From GCA-2746795 sp964643965 (GTDB lineage Bacteria; Chloroflexota; Anaerolineae; Promineifilales; Promineifilaceae): a DNA stretch of 52,807 nt. How positions within the stretch are numbered: position 1 is the first letter of the stretch; each line of letters opens with the position of its first letter. The stretch is taken from the NCBI GenBank assembly GCA_964643965.1, contig CAZXVH010000023.1, positions 1 to 52,807 of the forward strand. Direction: 5' to 3'. Below, in pieces: positions 18,168 through 25,988 of the stretch. The translations under genes were made by a program, and so were the position numbers. The notes below the pieces were generated by a model, which was given only the letters and a program-made list of their open reading frames with translations, was not told the origin of the DNA and made no database searches.

Positions 18168-18202
18168 AAGATTAGTTCAATCTCCCAGATTGAACCAATC
18201 TT
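18168..18202. promoter_or_regulatory. 16-bp inverted repeat upstream of GH57 gene
   Basis: AAGATTAGTTCAATCT and AGATTGAACCAATCTT pair with one mismatch around CCC, 30-65 bases before the GH57 start codon. It could be an operator or a leader hairpin. A single arm, GATTGGTTCAATCTTG, recurs at 32850-32865. The rest of 18203-18387 shows no clear gene or signal. Confidence 0.6.
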
Positions 18203-18387
18203 ACCAAGATAGTTGATATATCACCTAAATTATACACCGAAAGCGGAATGGAAGTATAGCGCCTGTTTTACTGCAACTTTTGTGGCTGGGGTGCGTAACA
18301 GAGGGCATATGAGATTATGATTTTCGAGTTATCCCCTCATTTCAATCTCTAATTTTCATGTTAGTTGATCAAAAAGGAGCGTTACCC

Positions 18388-18738
18388 ATGAGTGAGAAAG
18401 AAAAAATGTTTGATGAAGAAATTCCGGTGGAAGAGGTTATGGATGAAACGGCCGGAGAGCAAAAAGATTGGGGTGAAGAATTTGTGGTGGCCGGTGAAGA
18501 ATTGGTCAGCACGATCAAAAACCTGATGAGAGAAGCAGCCATCCGGCGCATCGTAGTTAAAAACGAGAAGTACAATGTTCACCTGGAAGTTCCCCTCGTT
18601 TTAGGGGTGGCCGGCCTGGCCCTGGTTCCGTTTTACGCAGGATTGGCCCTGATTGCCGCTCTGGTCACTGAATGTACCATTTTGGTAGATCGCAAGGAAC
18701 CGGCCGTGAAGAAAGAGCCAGAATTGACTGTGGAGTAG
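18388..18738 (+). CDS. DUF4342-domain protein
   Basis: A 116-residue protein starting at ATG 18388 (MSEKEKMF), with AAGGAG eight bases upstream. An acidic N-terminus leads into a helical segment GEELVSTIKNLMREAAIRR, then VVKNEKYNVHLEVPLVLGVAG and a hydrophobic hairpin-like stretch, ending with ECTILVDRKE. This is the pattern of DUF4342 proteins, whose function is not established. It stands alone between the divergent GH57 gene and the convergent LCP gene, whose 3' end shares the heptamer repeat spacer. Confidence 0.8.
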   Translation: MSEKEKMFDEEIPVEEVMDETAGEQKDWGEEFVVAGEELVSTIKNLMREAAIRRIVVKNEKYNVHLEVPLVLGVAGLALVPFYAGLALIAALVTECTILVDRKEPAVKKEPELTVE

Positions 18739-18741
18739 TGA

Positions 18742-18800
18742 ACAACAGAACAGTGAACAGTAAACAGTGGACAGTGAACAGTACAATGTTCACTGTTCCC
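18742..18800. repeat. ACAGTGG/ACAGTGA heptamer repeat with inverted arm
   Basis: About five tandem units of the AACAGTG type follow the DUF4342 stop, then a short inverted copy (CAGTGAACA-gtacaa-TGTTCACTG). The last arm contains the stop codon of the convergent LCP gene at 18790-18792. It is likely a shared hairpin at the ends of two converging transcripts. Confidence 0.8.
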
Positions 18801-20292
18801 CTCGCGGGGCGTTGAGTATTTCCAGGCAAGGATTGGTATCCCAGCCCAAGACCGCCCGGTAATGAGCATTGCCGTCATGTGCCGCTTCTAAGGTAATTTG
18901 GGCGGTATTTTGGTGAAAAATCCAACTCAGCAGCCAGTTATAAGATCCTTTGAAGTTTGGCCCAAAGTAGGTGAGCGTACTCTTATCTGGGGTAGGTCCT
19001 GATGGGGGGATGTAGCGTGGTTCAAAACCAAACCAGGCCAGATTTTCAGCCATTTGCCGGTACATGACAGCGTCCCCGGTTTCTACTTCTACCACAATGG
19101 CGGCGCGTTTCCCCCGATTCAATTGCGGCGGCGTCATCACCTGGCGCAAGATTGGCTCCGCATTCTCCCAGTTAAGCAGCTGCGTTGACCATTTTGTTTC
19201 CGGCTCCTGCCAGGAGCGCACGGCATCCCCGGCGATGGCGTAATGCTGGATGCCATTTTCGCGCACGGCCGGAGCCAGGGCCGCCAGTTCCAACATAACG
19301 GGCAGCGTCAGGTCTGTTTCCACACTTTGCCGATAGGTTTGCCATAATTCGGGGATGTCAGCGAGGGTGTTGCGTTGTAGCCCTTTGTCAAAAATGGCGC
19401 GGAGGACTTGCTGCTGGCGACGGCCACGTTCAAAATCACTGGAGGTACGCCGTGAACGCGCGTACCAGAGGGCGAGGTCGCCATCCATCTCATGAATGCC
19501 TGGCTCCAGGGTGAACTGCTCCCAATTTTCTTCTACAGTTTGATCCAGTTCGGGCGAGATGAGCCGCCAATCGCGCAGCCCACAATTGCTGATGATTTCG
19601 ATGCCGCCCAGGGTATCAACGACTTGTTTGAAGCCGTCGAAGCCAATGCGGGCGTAGTAGTCGATGGGAATGCCCAGGTTATATTCAATGGTGTCTTTGA
19701 TGAGGCCGCCGCCTGCGCCGTGGGCGTATTCGACGCCGTGACCGTGGGGCAGCGCCAGGTTGATTTTGCTCATCTGCCAGCCGGGAATGACCACGTAGAG
19801 GTCGCGGGGCAGGGAGAGCATGGCGGCCGTTTTGGTGTCGCGGTTGATGGAAACGACGATGATGCTGTCGGTGCGGCCGCCATCGGCCTGGTCCACGTCA
19901 TTGCCCAGCAAGACGATGTTGGTGGTGGCGTTACTTTTAGGGAATAGAGGACGGGGAGGGGGAACGGCCGTTCCTGCTGGGGTCCTTTCTAAAGGTTCAT
20001 AAAAACGTTGAGTGGGTCTGGGGGTCGCTGTGGGCGCGGGCGTAAAGGTGGCGGGGATGGTGGGTGGGTGAGTTGGTTGGCTCGTGGGTGTGGGGAGGGG
20101 TGTGTAGGGCGTGGGTAGGGTTGGTTGATTGGTTGGTTGATTGGTTGGTTGGGGGGTTGAGGTCAGGGGGATGAGCACGGCCGTTGCCGCTTGTGTGGGC
20201 AGAATGACGGATGAAACTGCTGGTTGGCAAGCGGCCAGCAGCCAAACCGACAAAACCAGAGAAAACAGAATAAGAACTCGAATCTTCATCAT
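18790..20292 (-). CDS. LytR-CpsA-Psr (LCP) family lipoprotein
   Basis: A 500-residue surface protein. The signal ends in the lipobox WLLAACQP and is followed by a Thr/Pro linker with a PTNQ tandem repeat (codons near 20121-20155). The LCP domain (about 125-300) has GGRTDSIIVVSINRDTK and AMLSLPRDLYVVIPGW, with the Asp and Arg residues that hold the polyprenyl pyrophosphate substrate. The C-terminal part resembles a LytR_C domain (RAAIVVEVETGDAVMYRQMA). LCP enzymes attach glycopolymers to peptidoglycan or other surface acceptors; the acceptor here is uncertain because Chloroflexota walls are atypical. The stop codon lies within the GAACAGTGA repeat. Confidence 0.9.
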   Translation of the reverse strand: MMKIRVLILFSLVLSVWLLAACQPAVSSVILPTQAATAVLIPLTSTPQPTNQPTNQPTLPTPYTPLPTPTSQPTHPPTIPATFTPAPTATPRPTQRFYEPLERTPAGTAVPPPRPLFPKSNATTNIVLLGNDVDQADGGRTDSIIVVSINRDTKTAAMLSLPRDLYVVIPGWQMSKINLALPHGHGVEYAHGAGGGLIKDTIEYNLGIPIDYYARIGFDGFKQVVDTLGGIEIISNCGLRDWRLISPELDQTVEENWEQFTLEPGIHEMDGDLALWYARSRRTSSDFERGRRQQQVLRAIFDKGLQRNTLADIPELWQTYRQSVETDLTLPVMLELAALAPAVRENGIQHYAIAGDAVRSWQEPETKWSTQLLNWENAEPILRQVMTPPQLNRGKRAAIVVEVETGDAVMYRQMAENLAWFGFEPRYIPPSGPTPDKSTLTYFGPNFKGSYNWLLSWIFHQNTAQITLEAAHDGNAHYRAVLGWDTNPCLEILNAPRGEQ

Positions 20293-20483
20293 GCGTCTAA
20301 TTGTATCTCAAATAGGGGATGTTTTCGGGGGGAGTATAACGAATTTGAGAAAGGAGCGGATTGAAATCACTCATCTTTTTTTATCTGTTCGGTGCGAAAT
20401 GACGGTCTTGTTTCTCTCAAGCCGGCCGATACTTAGCGGAATATTAAAATGTGATCAATTTCCAATCATCTGTTTTGGTTTTC

Positions 20484-20562
20484 AGCAAAAAAAGGTAAAC
20501 TATGCACGGCTCCCCCCCCAGAGGTAGGACTAAGCGCCCGCTTAGTTGCTACCTCTTTTTTT
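20484..20562 (+). ncRNA. Candidate short RNA or leader with intrinsic terminator
   Basis: Promoter-like TTGGTT/TAAACT hexamers end near 20502. They are followed by a C-run and a strong hairpin (GAGGTAG...CTACCTC with inner CTAAGC/GCTTAG) and seven T's at 20521-20562. A transcript starting near 20508 would be only about 55 nt long. It would end 140 bases before the MutS-like gene, so it is either a small RNA or an attenuated leader of that gene. No known RNA family is recognised. The rest of 20293-20703 has no gene I can support. Confidence 0.45.
20521..20562 (+). terminator. Intrinsic terminator
   Basis: A two-part stem (7 bp outer, 6 bp inner) with a CCC-containing loop is followed by an unbroken T-run. 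It is one of the few textbook rho-independent terminators in the window. It points rightwards, yet no plus-strand gene lies just upstream; the nearest gene on the left is on the minus strand. Confidence 0.8.
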
Positions 20563-20679
20563 ATCCCCCACTTTCCTCTTTAAACAACCAACCTATCCCT
20601 GCTGAGCTGTCGTTTGGCGGCGGAGGACAAGGCTGTCCGCGTTCCCGGTGGTTGGTATAGCCGATTGTGCCGGAATTCG

Positions 20680-20685
20680 TATAAT
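20680..20685 (+). promoter_or_regulatory. -10 box candidate before the MutS-like gene
   Basis: A perfect TATAAT lies 18 bases before ATG 20704. No good -35 hexamer stands at the usual distance, so this is a tentative promoter. It favours the 20704 start over an in-frame start at 20614. Confidence 0.4.
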
Positions 20686-20703
20686 CATGCGAGATTGAAA
20701 TTT

Positions 20704-22581
20704 ATGCAATTGAGGCAGTTTGTGAGTAAAAAACAGCGTAGAAAAGCGGTGATTTCCCGTCAGATTAACCGTTTGGACGCCCGGCTGGCAGCTTTGCAGC
20801 AGAGCGGTGATCGGTTATCCCGCTGGCGGCTGGTGGTATTTGTGGTGGGGGTGATAACGGCCGTTGTCGCTCTGCTGCAATGGGGGATATGGCCCTGGTT
20901 GGCTGTCAGCGTGGTCGTAGTGGCGGCCTTTGCCATCGTCGTCAGGCTGCACCGGAAGGTGGACAACGCCCGGCAGCGCATCCAGCTTTGGCGGCAGATT
21001 AAGCAAACCCATCTGGCGCGTATGGACCTGGCCTGGGCTGACTTGCCCCCCGCCGCGCCTGTTTCCTATCATCCTGACCATCCCTTTGCCCTGGACCTCG
21101 ACCTGGTCGGCAGCCGGTCGCTTTTGCAGTTGGTCGACACGGCCGTTTCTCAAGAAGGCAGTCGTCGTTTGGCTGATTGGCTCTTGGAAACAGAGCCGTC
21201 CGTGGCCGCGGCTCGAGCAAGGCAAAACGTGGTGGCGCAACTGGCGCAAATGCCCGTTTTTCGTGATAAGTTAACGCTCCAGGCGGCCCTTGCTGCGGCC
21301 GGTACTGGCGAAAAGTGGATGGGTGAACAGGTGTTGCAATGGTTAGAAGGGCAGGGTAACGGCCGTTCACTGCGATCCGTCTTGTGGCTGCTATCTGGCC
21401 TGGCAGTGGTGAATATCACGCTGCTGCTCCTGTATTTGGCGGGACTTGCGCCGCCTCTATTTTTAGCTTCCTGGGCGCTGTATGGTCTTATCTTTGTCTT
21501 CCGCACCGGCGACGCCGCGCCTCTCTTTGCAGACGCCTTCTTTTTGGAGAAAAGTTTACGCCGCTTGGGACTGGTCTTTGGTTATTTGGAGACGGCCAGG
21601 CTGGCAGGCAAACCGTTGGTGCAAACTGTGTGTGCGCCGTTTCGAGAGGGTGGGGAACGGCCGTCTGCCTATTTGCGGCGCGTGACCAGGATTTTGACAT
21701 TGGCCGGTTTGCGCCAGAATCCATTTTTATGGCTGCTGCTCAACGCTCTTATGCCCTGGGACATCTTTGTGGCGGATCAACTGCGCCTTTGCCAGGTTGC
21801 CTTAACAGGCCGGCTGCCGTTGTGGTTAGACGCCTGGTTTGAATTAGAAGCGCTCAGCTCCCTGGCGGCATTCGCTTATCTCAACCCCGATTCGATTTTC
21901 CCGACGCTGACAACCCGGCCGGCCTCTCCTTTTGTGGCGCAGGCGGTAGGCCATCCTCTCATCCCTGATGAAGCGCGAATCTGCAACGATTTTCGCATAG
22001 ACAGTTTGGGAACAGTAGACATCATCACCGGTTCCAACATGGCCGGGAAAAGCTCTTTCTTGCGTACCCTGGGCGTGAATCTGGCGCTGGCGTATGCTGG
22101 CGGGCCGGTGTTTGCCCGCACCTTTGAGACGCAGTTGTTCCGGCTGTACACCTCGATTCGTGTCTCGGATTCGGTGACGGATGGCTTTTCCTATTTTTAC
22201 GCGGAGGTGCGCCGGTTGGCGGCGTTGTTGGCGGCGTTGGAAGCGGGGGAAACGGAACGGCCGTTATTTTTCCTCATCGATGAGATTTTCCGAGGCACCA
22301 ATAATCGGGAGCGCTTGACGGGCAGCCAGGCATATGTGCAGGCATTGGTAGGGCAGCGAGGCGTAGGTCTCATTGCCACCCATGATTTGGAATTGGTAAA
22401 ATTGGCGGAGAGCAGCCCTTTGATTCGCAATTATCATTTTCGGGATGGGGTGGAAGACGGCCGTATGATCTTTGATTACAAGCTGCATCCTGGCCCCTGT
22501 CCCACCACCAACGCCCTGAAGATCATGGCGCTGGCCGGTTTACCGGTCGCCGGGAAAAGTTCAACTTCTCAAAGAAGTTGA
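20704..22581 (+). CDS. MutS-family ATPase with membrane segments
   Basis: About 625 residues from ATG 20704 (MQLRQFVSKKQRR). The C-terminal third is a MutS domain V ATPase with Walker A TGSNMAGKSS, Walker B LFFLIDEIFRGTN and the switch histidine in IATHDLEL. The mismatch-recognition domain is absent. The N-terminal half contains hydrophobic pairs (about residues 40-80 and 230-270), predicted to cross the membrane. Such membrane MutS-like proteins occur in several phyla with no assigned function, and their link to mismatch repair is doubtful. The final residues GKSSTSQRS and the stop codon are encoded by an inverted repeat (22557-22585), so the original C-terminus may have been altered by that repeat. 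Confidence 0.88.
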   Translation: MQLRQFVSKKQRRKAVISRQINRLDARLAALQQSGDRLSRWRLVVFVVGVITAVVALLQWGIWPWLAVSVVVVAAFAIVVRLHRKVDNARQRIQLWRQIKQTHLARMDLAWADLPPAAPVSYHPDHPFALDLDLVGSRSLLQLVDTAVSQEGSRRLADWLLETEPSVAAARARQNVVAQLAQMPVFRDKLTLQAALAAAGTGEKWMGEQVLQWLEGQGNGRSLRSVLWLLSGLAVVNITLLLLYLAGLAPPLFLASWALYGLIFVFRTGDAAPLFADAFFLEKSLRRLGLVFGYLETARLAGKPLVQTVCAPFREGGERPSAYLRRVTRILTLAGLRQNPFLWLLLNALMPWDIFVADQLRLCQVALTGRLPLWLDAWFELEALSSLAAFAYLNPDSIFPTLTTRPASPFVAQAVGHPLIPDEARICNDFRIDSLGTVDIITGSNMAGKSSFLRTLGVNLALAYAGGPVFARTFETQLFRLYTSIRVSDSVTDGFSYFYAEVRRLAALLAALEAGETERPLFFLIDEIFRGTNNRERLTGSQAYVQALVGQRGVGLIATHDLELVKLAESSPLIRNYHFRDGVEDGRMIFDYKLHPGPCPTTNALKIMALAGLPVAGKSSTSQRS

Positions 22582-22585
22582 ACTT
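22557..22585. repeat. 13-bp inverted repeat, copy 2, containing a stop codon
   Basis: AAGTTCAACTTCT-CAA-AGAAGTTGAACTT is the same element as at 14829-14862 but with a three-base loop. It supplies the last codons and the TGA stop (22579-22581) of the MutS-like gene. Confidence 0.8.
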
Positions 22586-22607
22586 CTGAATGTAAGGCGC
22601 AAAAAAT

Positions 22608-23456
22608 ATGACGACTTCAAAATTGCCTATTGCCATCATCCTGCCGCATGGCGGTTTAGCCGTTCCACCGGAGCTTGAGGGTCGGGTGGCTCTCACCCCC
22701 GAACAAATTTTTAACGAGGCCGACGCCTACGTAGATGAGATATTCGCCTATCAAGATCGGGCGCTGCATTGGCTGAATTTCCCCTACGCTCGCGGCATTT
22801 TAGATGTCAATCGGCCCGATGACGCTTCGCTCCACCACCGCCTGGGGGATGGGGCGGTGAAGCTGGTTTCCAGCTATGGCGTCCCCGTTTTCCACGAGGG
22901 AGAGGAGCCGGATGTGGCCCTGGTGAACAGGCTCATCAGCCAATATTGGCGTCCCTGGCATGAAAAACTGGCGGCGATTGCGGCGGATCCGGAGGTGAAG
23001 CTAATCGTAGATTGCCACAGCATGGCGGCCGTCGGCCCAACCGCCTATGATGATCCGGCTGCTTTGCGTCCCCGCATTTCCGCTAGTAATTTGGGGGACA
23101 GACAGGGGGAGCCGCGGGAGCGTTGGGGCTTGATCACCGCGCCGCCGGCCGCCACCCGTTTTTTCGGTGAGCGGTTGGGTCAACTGCTGGCCGATATCCC
23201 AGATTTATGCCAATCGGGCGCCGCCTATGCCCTCAATGCGCCTTATCTGGGCGGATGGGCGATGCGCCTCTATGGCGGCGGCGATAAACCGTGGCTGATG
23301 GTGGAACTGAGCCGTGCGCTCTACATTGGTTCGCAGGAGAGTGACAGCCCGATTGTGCCGCCAAACCACGCTTTGCTGCGCCAAATCGGCGACCGTGTGT
23401 GGCAGGCGATTGCGGCGGTTGTTGGGGGAGAGTGGACAGTGGACAGTGGACAGTGA
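22608..23456 (+). CDS. N-formylglutamate amidohydrolase family protein
   Basis: A 282-residue putative zinc hydrolase. Family signs include ILPHGGLAVP at the start, GILDVNRPD, VDCHSMA and the late PWLMVELSRALY. These match the FGase/HutG-type fold, which hydrolyses N-formylglutamate in histidine breakdown but also includes members of unknown substrate. No other histidine-degradation gene is nearby, so the substrate is open. It starts 26 bases after the MutS-like stop and may be cotranscribed. The last residues (EWTVDSGQ) and the stop are read from the ACAGTGG repeat array, so its C-terminus has been set by the repeat. Confidence 0.83.
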   Translation: MTTSKLPIAIILPHGGLAVPPELEGRVALTPEQIFNEADAYVDEIFAYQDRALHWLNFPYARGILDVNRPDDASLHHRLGDGAVKLVSSYGVPVFHEGEEPDVALVNRLISQYWRPWHEKLAAIAADPEVKLIVDCHSMAAVGPTAYDDPAALRPRISASNLGDRQGEPRERWGLITAPPAATRFFGERLGQLLADIPDLCQSGAAYALNAPYLGGWAMRLYGGGDKPWLMVELSRALYIGSQESDSPIVPPNHALLRQIGDRVWQAIAAVVGGEWTVDSGQ

Positions 23457-23562
23457 ACAGTGGGCAGTGGGCAGTGGACAGTGGACAGTGGGCAGTGGGC
23501 AGTGGACAGTGGGTAGTGGACAGTGGGCAGTGGACAGTGGACAGTGGATAGTGGACAGTGGG
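23432..23562. repeat. ACAGTGG heptamer tandem array
   Basis: About 18 units of a 7-base repeat with variants ACAGTGG, GCAGTGG, GTAGTGG, ATAGTGG and ACAGTGA, without interruption. It fills the space between the FGase-like gene (whose stop TGA it provides at 23454-23456) and the convergent HAD gene. The period is not a multiple of three, so any frame entering the array is read through all unit phases. Confidence 0.95.
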
Positions 23563-23573
23563 TAGTTTGCTGA

Positions 23574-24191
23574 TTACCGAAGCCAGGTTTCAACGGCCGT
23601 TTGCGTTTGCGGCCAGGTTTGGTGGTGGATGGTGTGCAGGCCGGCCGCTTGAGCGCCTTTGATGTTTTCCCAAATGTCGTCGATGAAAACGGCCGTTTCG
23701 GCAAGCTCAGGGCCGGCCGTTTCCCCTATTATTCCCAGTTCGACTAACGCCTGCGCGTAAATAGCCGGGTCTGGTTTAACAAGCCCCACCTCACTGCTCA
23801 AGATGACGCTGTGAAACTGCTTGAATTCCGGGATGTGTTCATGCAGCCAGGCGGCGTGGGCCTCGTTGGTATTGCTGATGATGCCTACTTTGATGAACGG
23901 CCGTTTCGCCAACTCTGCCGCATAAGCGAGAGCGACCTCGTTTCGCTTCATCTGACTGCAAAAGGCGGTGTAAAACATATCATAATCGGGCGTCATATTC
24001 AGGTGGTCAACCAGGTAGCGATGGAGTTGGCGGCCGTTTAAGCGACCGTCGCCCAACTGTTGGATGATGTCGGGTGGGATTTGGGAGTGGAGATCAGCCG
24101 GGGGGTGGCAAACGGCCGTTAACGCCGCCAGGGTTGCTTCGTGATCATAATCTACCAAAACGCCGCCAATGTCGAAGATGATTGCTTTCAT
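23574..24191 (-). CDS. HAD-superfamily hydrolase
   Basis: A 205-residue haloacid dehalogenase-like phosphatase starting at ATG 24191 (MKAIIFDIGGVLVDYD). Motif I is FDIGGVLVD, with Gly in place of the usual second Asp as in many HAD-IA proteins. Motif II is GIISNTNE, the motif III lysine is in GLVKPDPAIY, and motif IV is VFIDDIWENIKGA. An alpha-helical cap (about 15-85) marks a type C1 enzyme. The substrate cannot be deduced. It converges with the FGase-like gene across the heptamer array and diverges from the glycosyltransferase gene. Confidence 0.88.
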   Translation of the reverse strand: MKAIIFDIGGVLVDYDHEATLAALTAVCHPPADLHSQIPPDIIQQLGDGRLNGRQLHRYLVDHLNMTPDYDMFYTAFCSQMKRNEVALAYAAELAKRPFIKVGIISNTNEAHAAWLHEHIPEFKQFHSVILSSEVGLVKPDPAIYAQALVELGIIGETAGPELAETAVFIDDIWENIKGAQAAGLHTIHHQTWPQTQTAVETWLR

Positions 24192-24270
24192 GGGGCTGAA
24201 TTGTATGGTGAATGGGGGAAGCGGCAACTCGCTTGTAAGGCGCGGCAGTTGGCGTTAAACTGGACAGCCT

Positions 24271-25209
24271 ATGACCACAGTACACCCTACCTCACCCATT
24301 AACGGCCGTTACGCCCTCTCCCTCATCATCATCTCCTTCAACACTCGTCAATTACTGGATGATTGTTTAGCCGCTATTGCGGCCGCCGAAACGCCCCACG
24401 GCGGCCTGGAAGTGATTGTGGTAGACAACGCCTCGGCGGATGGCAGCCCGCAGATGGTGGCGCAAAAGTATCCGGACGTGCGCCTCCTGGCCCTGCCGGA
24501 GAATCTGGGTTTTGCCGCCGCCAATAACCGGGGAACGGCCGTTGCCCAGGGTGACTATATCCTCTTCCTCAACTCCGATACCCGCATCGACCCCGACGCC
24601 CTCACCAAACCGCTGGCCTATATGCGCCGCCGGCCGAACATCGGGGCGCTCACTGTGCGCCTGGTTTACGCCAACGGCCAGCGCGACCCCGACAACCATC
24701 GCGGCTTCCCCACGCCCTGGAACGCCATTTGCCACTTCTCCGGCCTGGGTAAACTGTTTCCTGGTTATCCTCTTTTTAACGGCTACTTCCAGGGGTATGT
24801 CGATTTTAGCCAGACCCACGCCGTCGATGTCATTGCCGGGTCATATATGCTCATGCCTCGTGCCCTGGTTGAGGAACTGGGCGGCTGGGATGAAACGTAC
24901 TTTTTCTACGGCGAGGATATCGACTTTTGCTACCGCATCCGGCAGGCCGGCCGCCAAATCGTCTATTACCCGCATGTCACGGTGCTGCATTACAAAGGCG
25001 CCAGTTCCGGCCTGCGCAAAGAGTCCGCCGACATTGCCCGGCCCTCCAAGGAGACGCGGGTGAAAGTCGCCAAAGAATCGGTGCGAGCCATGCAGCTTTT
25101 CTACCAAAAATTTTACAGCGATCAATATCCGCCCCTGGTGACGGGTTTGGTGCTGATCGGTATCCGTTTGCGCGGCTGGTTCCGCATTGTCAAGCATCAA
25201 TTAACATGA
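24271..25209 (+). CDS. Family 2 glycosyltransferase
   Basis: A 312-residue GT-A fold enzyme of the GT2 rhamnosyltransferase-like type. It begins YALSLIIISFNTRQLLDDC, followed by VIVVDNASADGS, the nucleotide-binding ENLGFAAANNRG and the DxD-like LFLNSDTRIDPDAL. The acceptor half has SYMLMPRALVEELGGWDE and YGEDIDFCYRIRQAG. It probably adds a sugar to a surface polysaccharide or glycolipid from the cytoplasmic side. Its stop overlaps the start of the J-domain gene (ATGA). Confidence 0.92.
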   Translation: MTTVHPTSPINGRYALSLIIISFNTRQLLDDCLAAIAAAETPHGGLEVIVVDNASADGSPQMVAQKYPDVRLLALPENLGFAAANNRGTAVAQGDYILFLNSDTRIDPDALTKPLAYMRRRPNIGALTVRLVYANGQRDPDNHRGFPTPWNAICHFSGLGKLFPGYPLFNGYFQGYVDFSQTHAVDVIAGSYMLMPRALVEELGGWDETYFFYGEDIDFCYRIRQAGRQIVYYPHVTVLHYKGASSGLRKESADIARPSKETRVKVAKESVRAMQLFYQKFYSDQYPPLVTGLVLIGIRLRGWFRIVKHQLT

Positions 25210-25988
25210 CTTATAATCCCGAGAAATTGGCGCAGTTAAGAACGGCCGTTGAAGCCGCCCGGCAAGAATTGGTAGACGCTGAAGCCGAACTGGCTGACAG
25301 GCGCATCGATATCGAAGCCTTTGAGTTTGAGTATGAAGCTCAGGTGGGCGTTTTATTAACGCAGTTGACCCAGATTGAGGCAGAGGTGAAGCTGTATCTG
25401 GACCGTATCCAGCAGCGCCGCAATGAAAAAAGGTTTGGCGCCGCTTTTAGCTCGGTGGAAGAACAGTACCGCCAGACCTGGGAAGCGCCTCGCCAGGCGT
25501 CGCCTATTCAACCACCCCCCGTCAGCGAAAACAGCGCCGCCCAACTCAAAATCTTGTACCGCCAGTTGGCCCGCCGTTACCATCCTGACCTGGCCGCTGA
25601 TGACTCCCAACGCGCATACCGGACGGAAATGATGACGGCCGTTAACGACGCCTATACCGCCCGCAGCCTGGCAGAACTGATGGCATTGGCGAAAGAGCTG
25701 GAGCGGAGTGGGCAGGGGCCAGCCGCCAGGCAAGGGCAGGCCGCCGCCGATATGGCGCAGGCGCTCGGCGAAGAATTGCAGCGCATCCAGCGCCGTCTGC
25801 GCCAGATAGAGCTGGAAATAGAGTCGCTCCATACTCATCCGTTGGTGGAATTGGGGCTGGAAGTAAAGTTTGCCCGCAGAAAAGGGCGTGATCTGTTTGC
25901 CGAAATAGCCGCAGACCTGGAACGGCGCATCGCCCGCAAAACGGTGGAACGAGATATGATCAAAGCCCAGTTTGATGATTTAGCATGA
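25206..25988 (+). CDS. J-domain protein with coiled coils
   Basis: A 260-residue protein starting at ATG 25206, inside the glycosyltransferase stop. Residues 1-75 are a charged coiled coil. A J-like domain follows around 110-160 with the diagnostic HPD in ARRYHPDLAADD. A second long helical region rich in Arg/Glu fills the C-terminus. J domains stimulate DnaK ATPase, so this is probably a specialised cochaperone, but its client is unknown. Four-base overlaps with both neighbours couple it to the glycosyltransferase and the transporter. Confidence 0.88.
   Translation: MTYNPEKLAQLRTAVEAARQELVDAEAELADRRIDIEAFEFEYEAQVGVLLTQLTQIEAEVKLYLDRIQQRRNEKRFGAAFSSVEEQYRQTWEAPRQASPIQPPPVSENSAAQLKILYRQLARRYHPDLAADDSQRAYRTEMMTAVNDAYTARSLAELMALAKELERSGQGPAARQGQAAADMAQALGEELQRIQRRLRQIELEIESLHTHPLVELGLEVKFARRKGRDLFAEIAADLERRIARKTVERDMIKAQFDDLA

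Noticed and set aside
20100..20160. PTNQ-coding repeat in the LCP gene as a separate spacer repeat
   Set aside because: It is in frame, within a typical Thr/Pro linker, and explained as a low-complexity protein segment.
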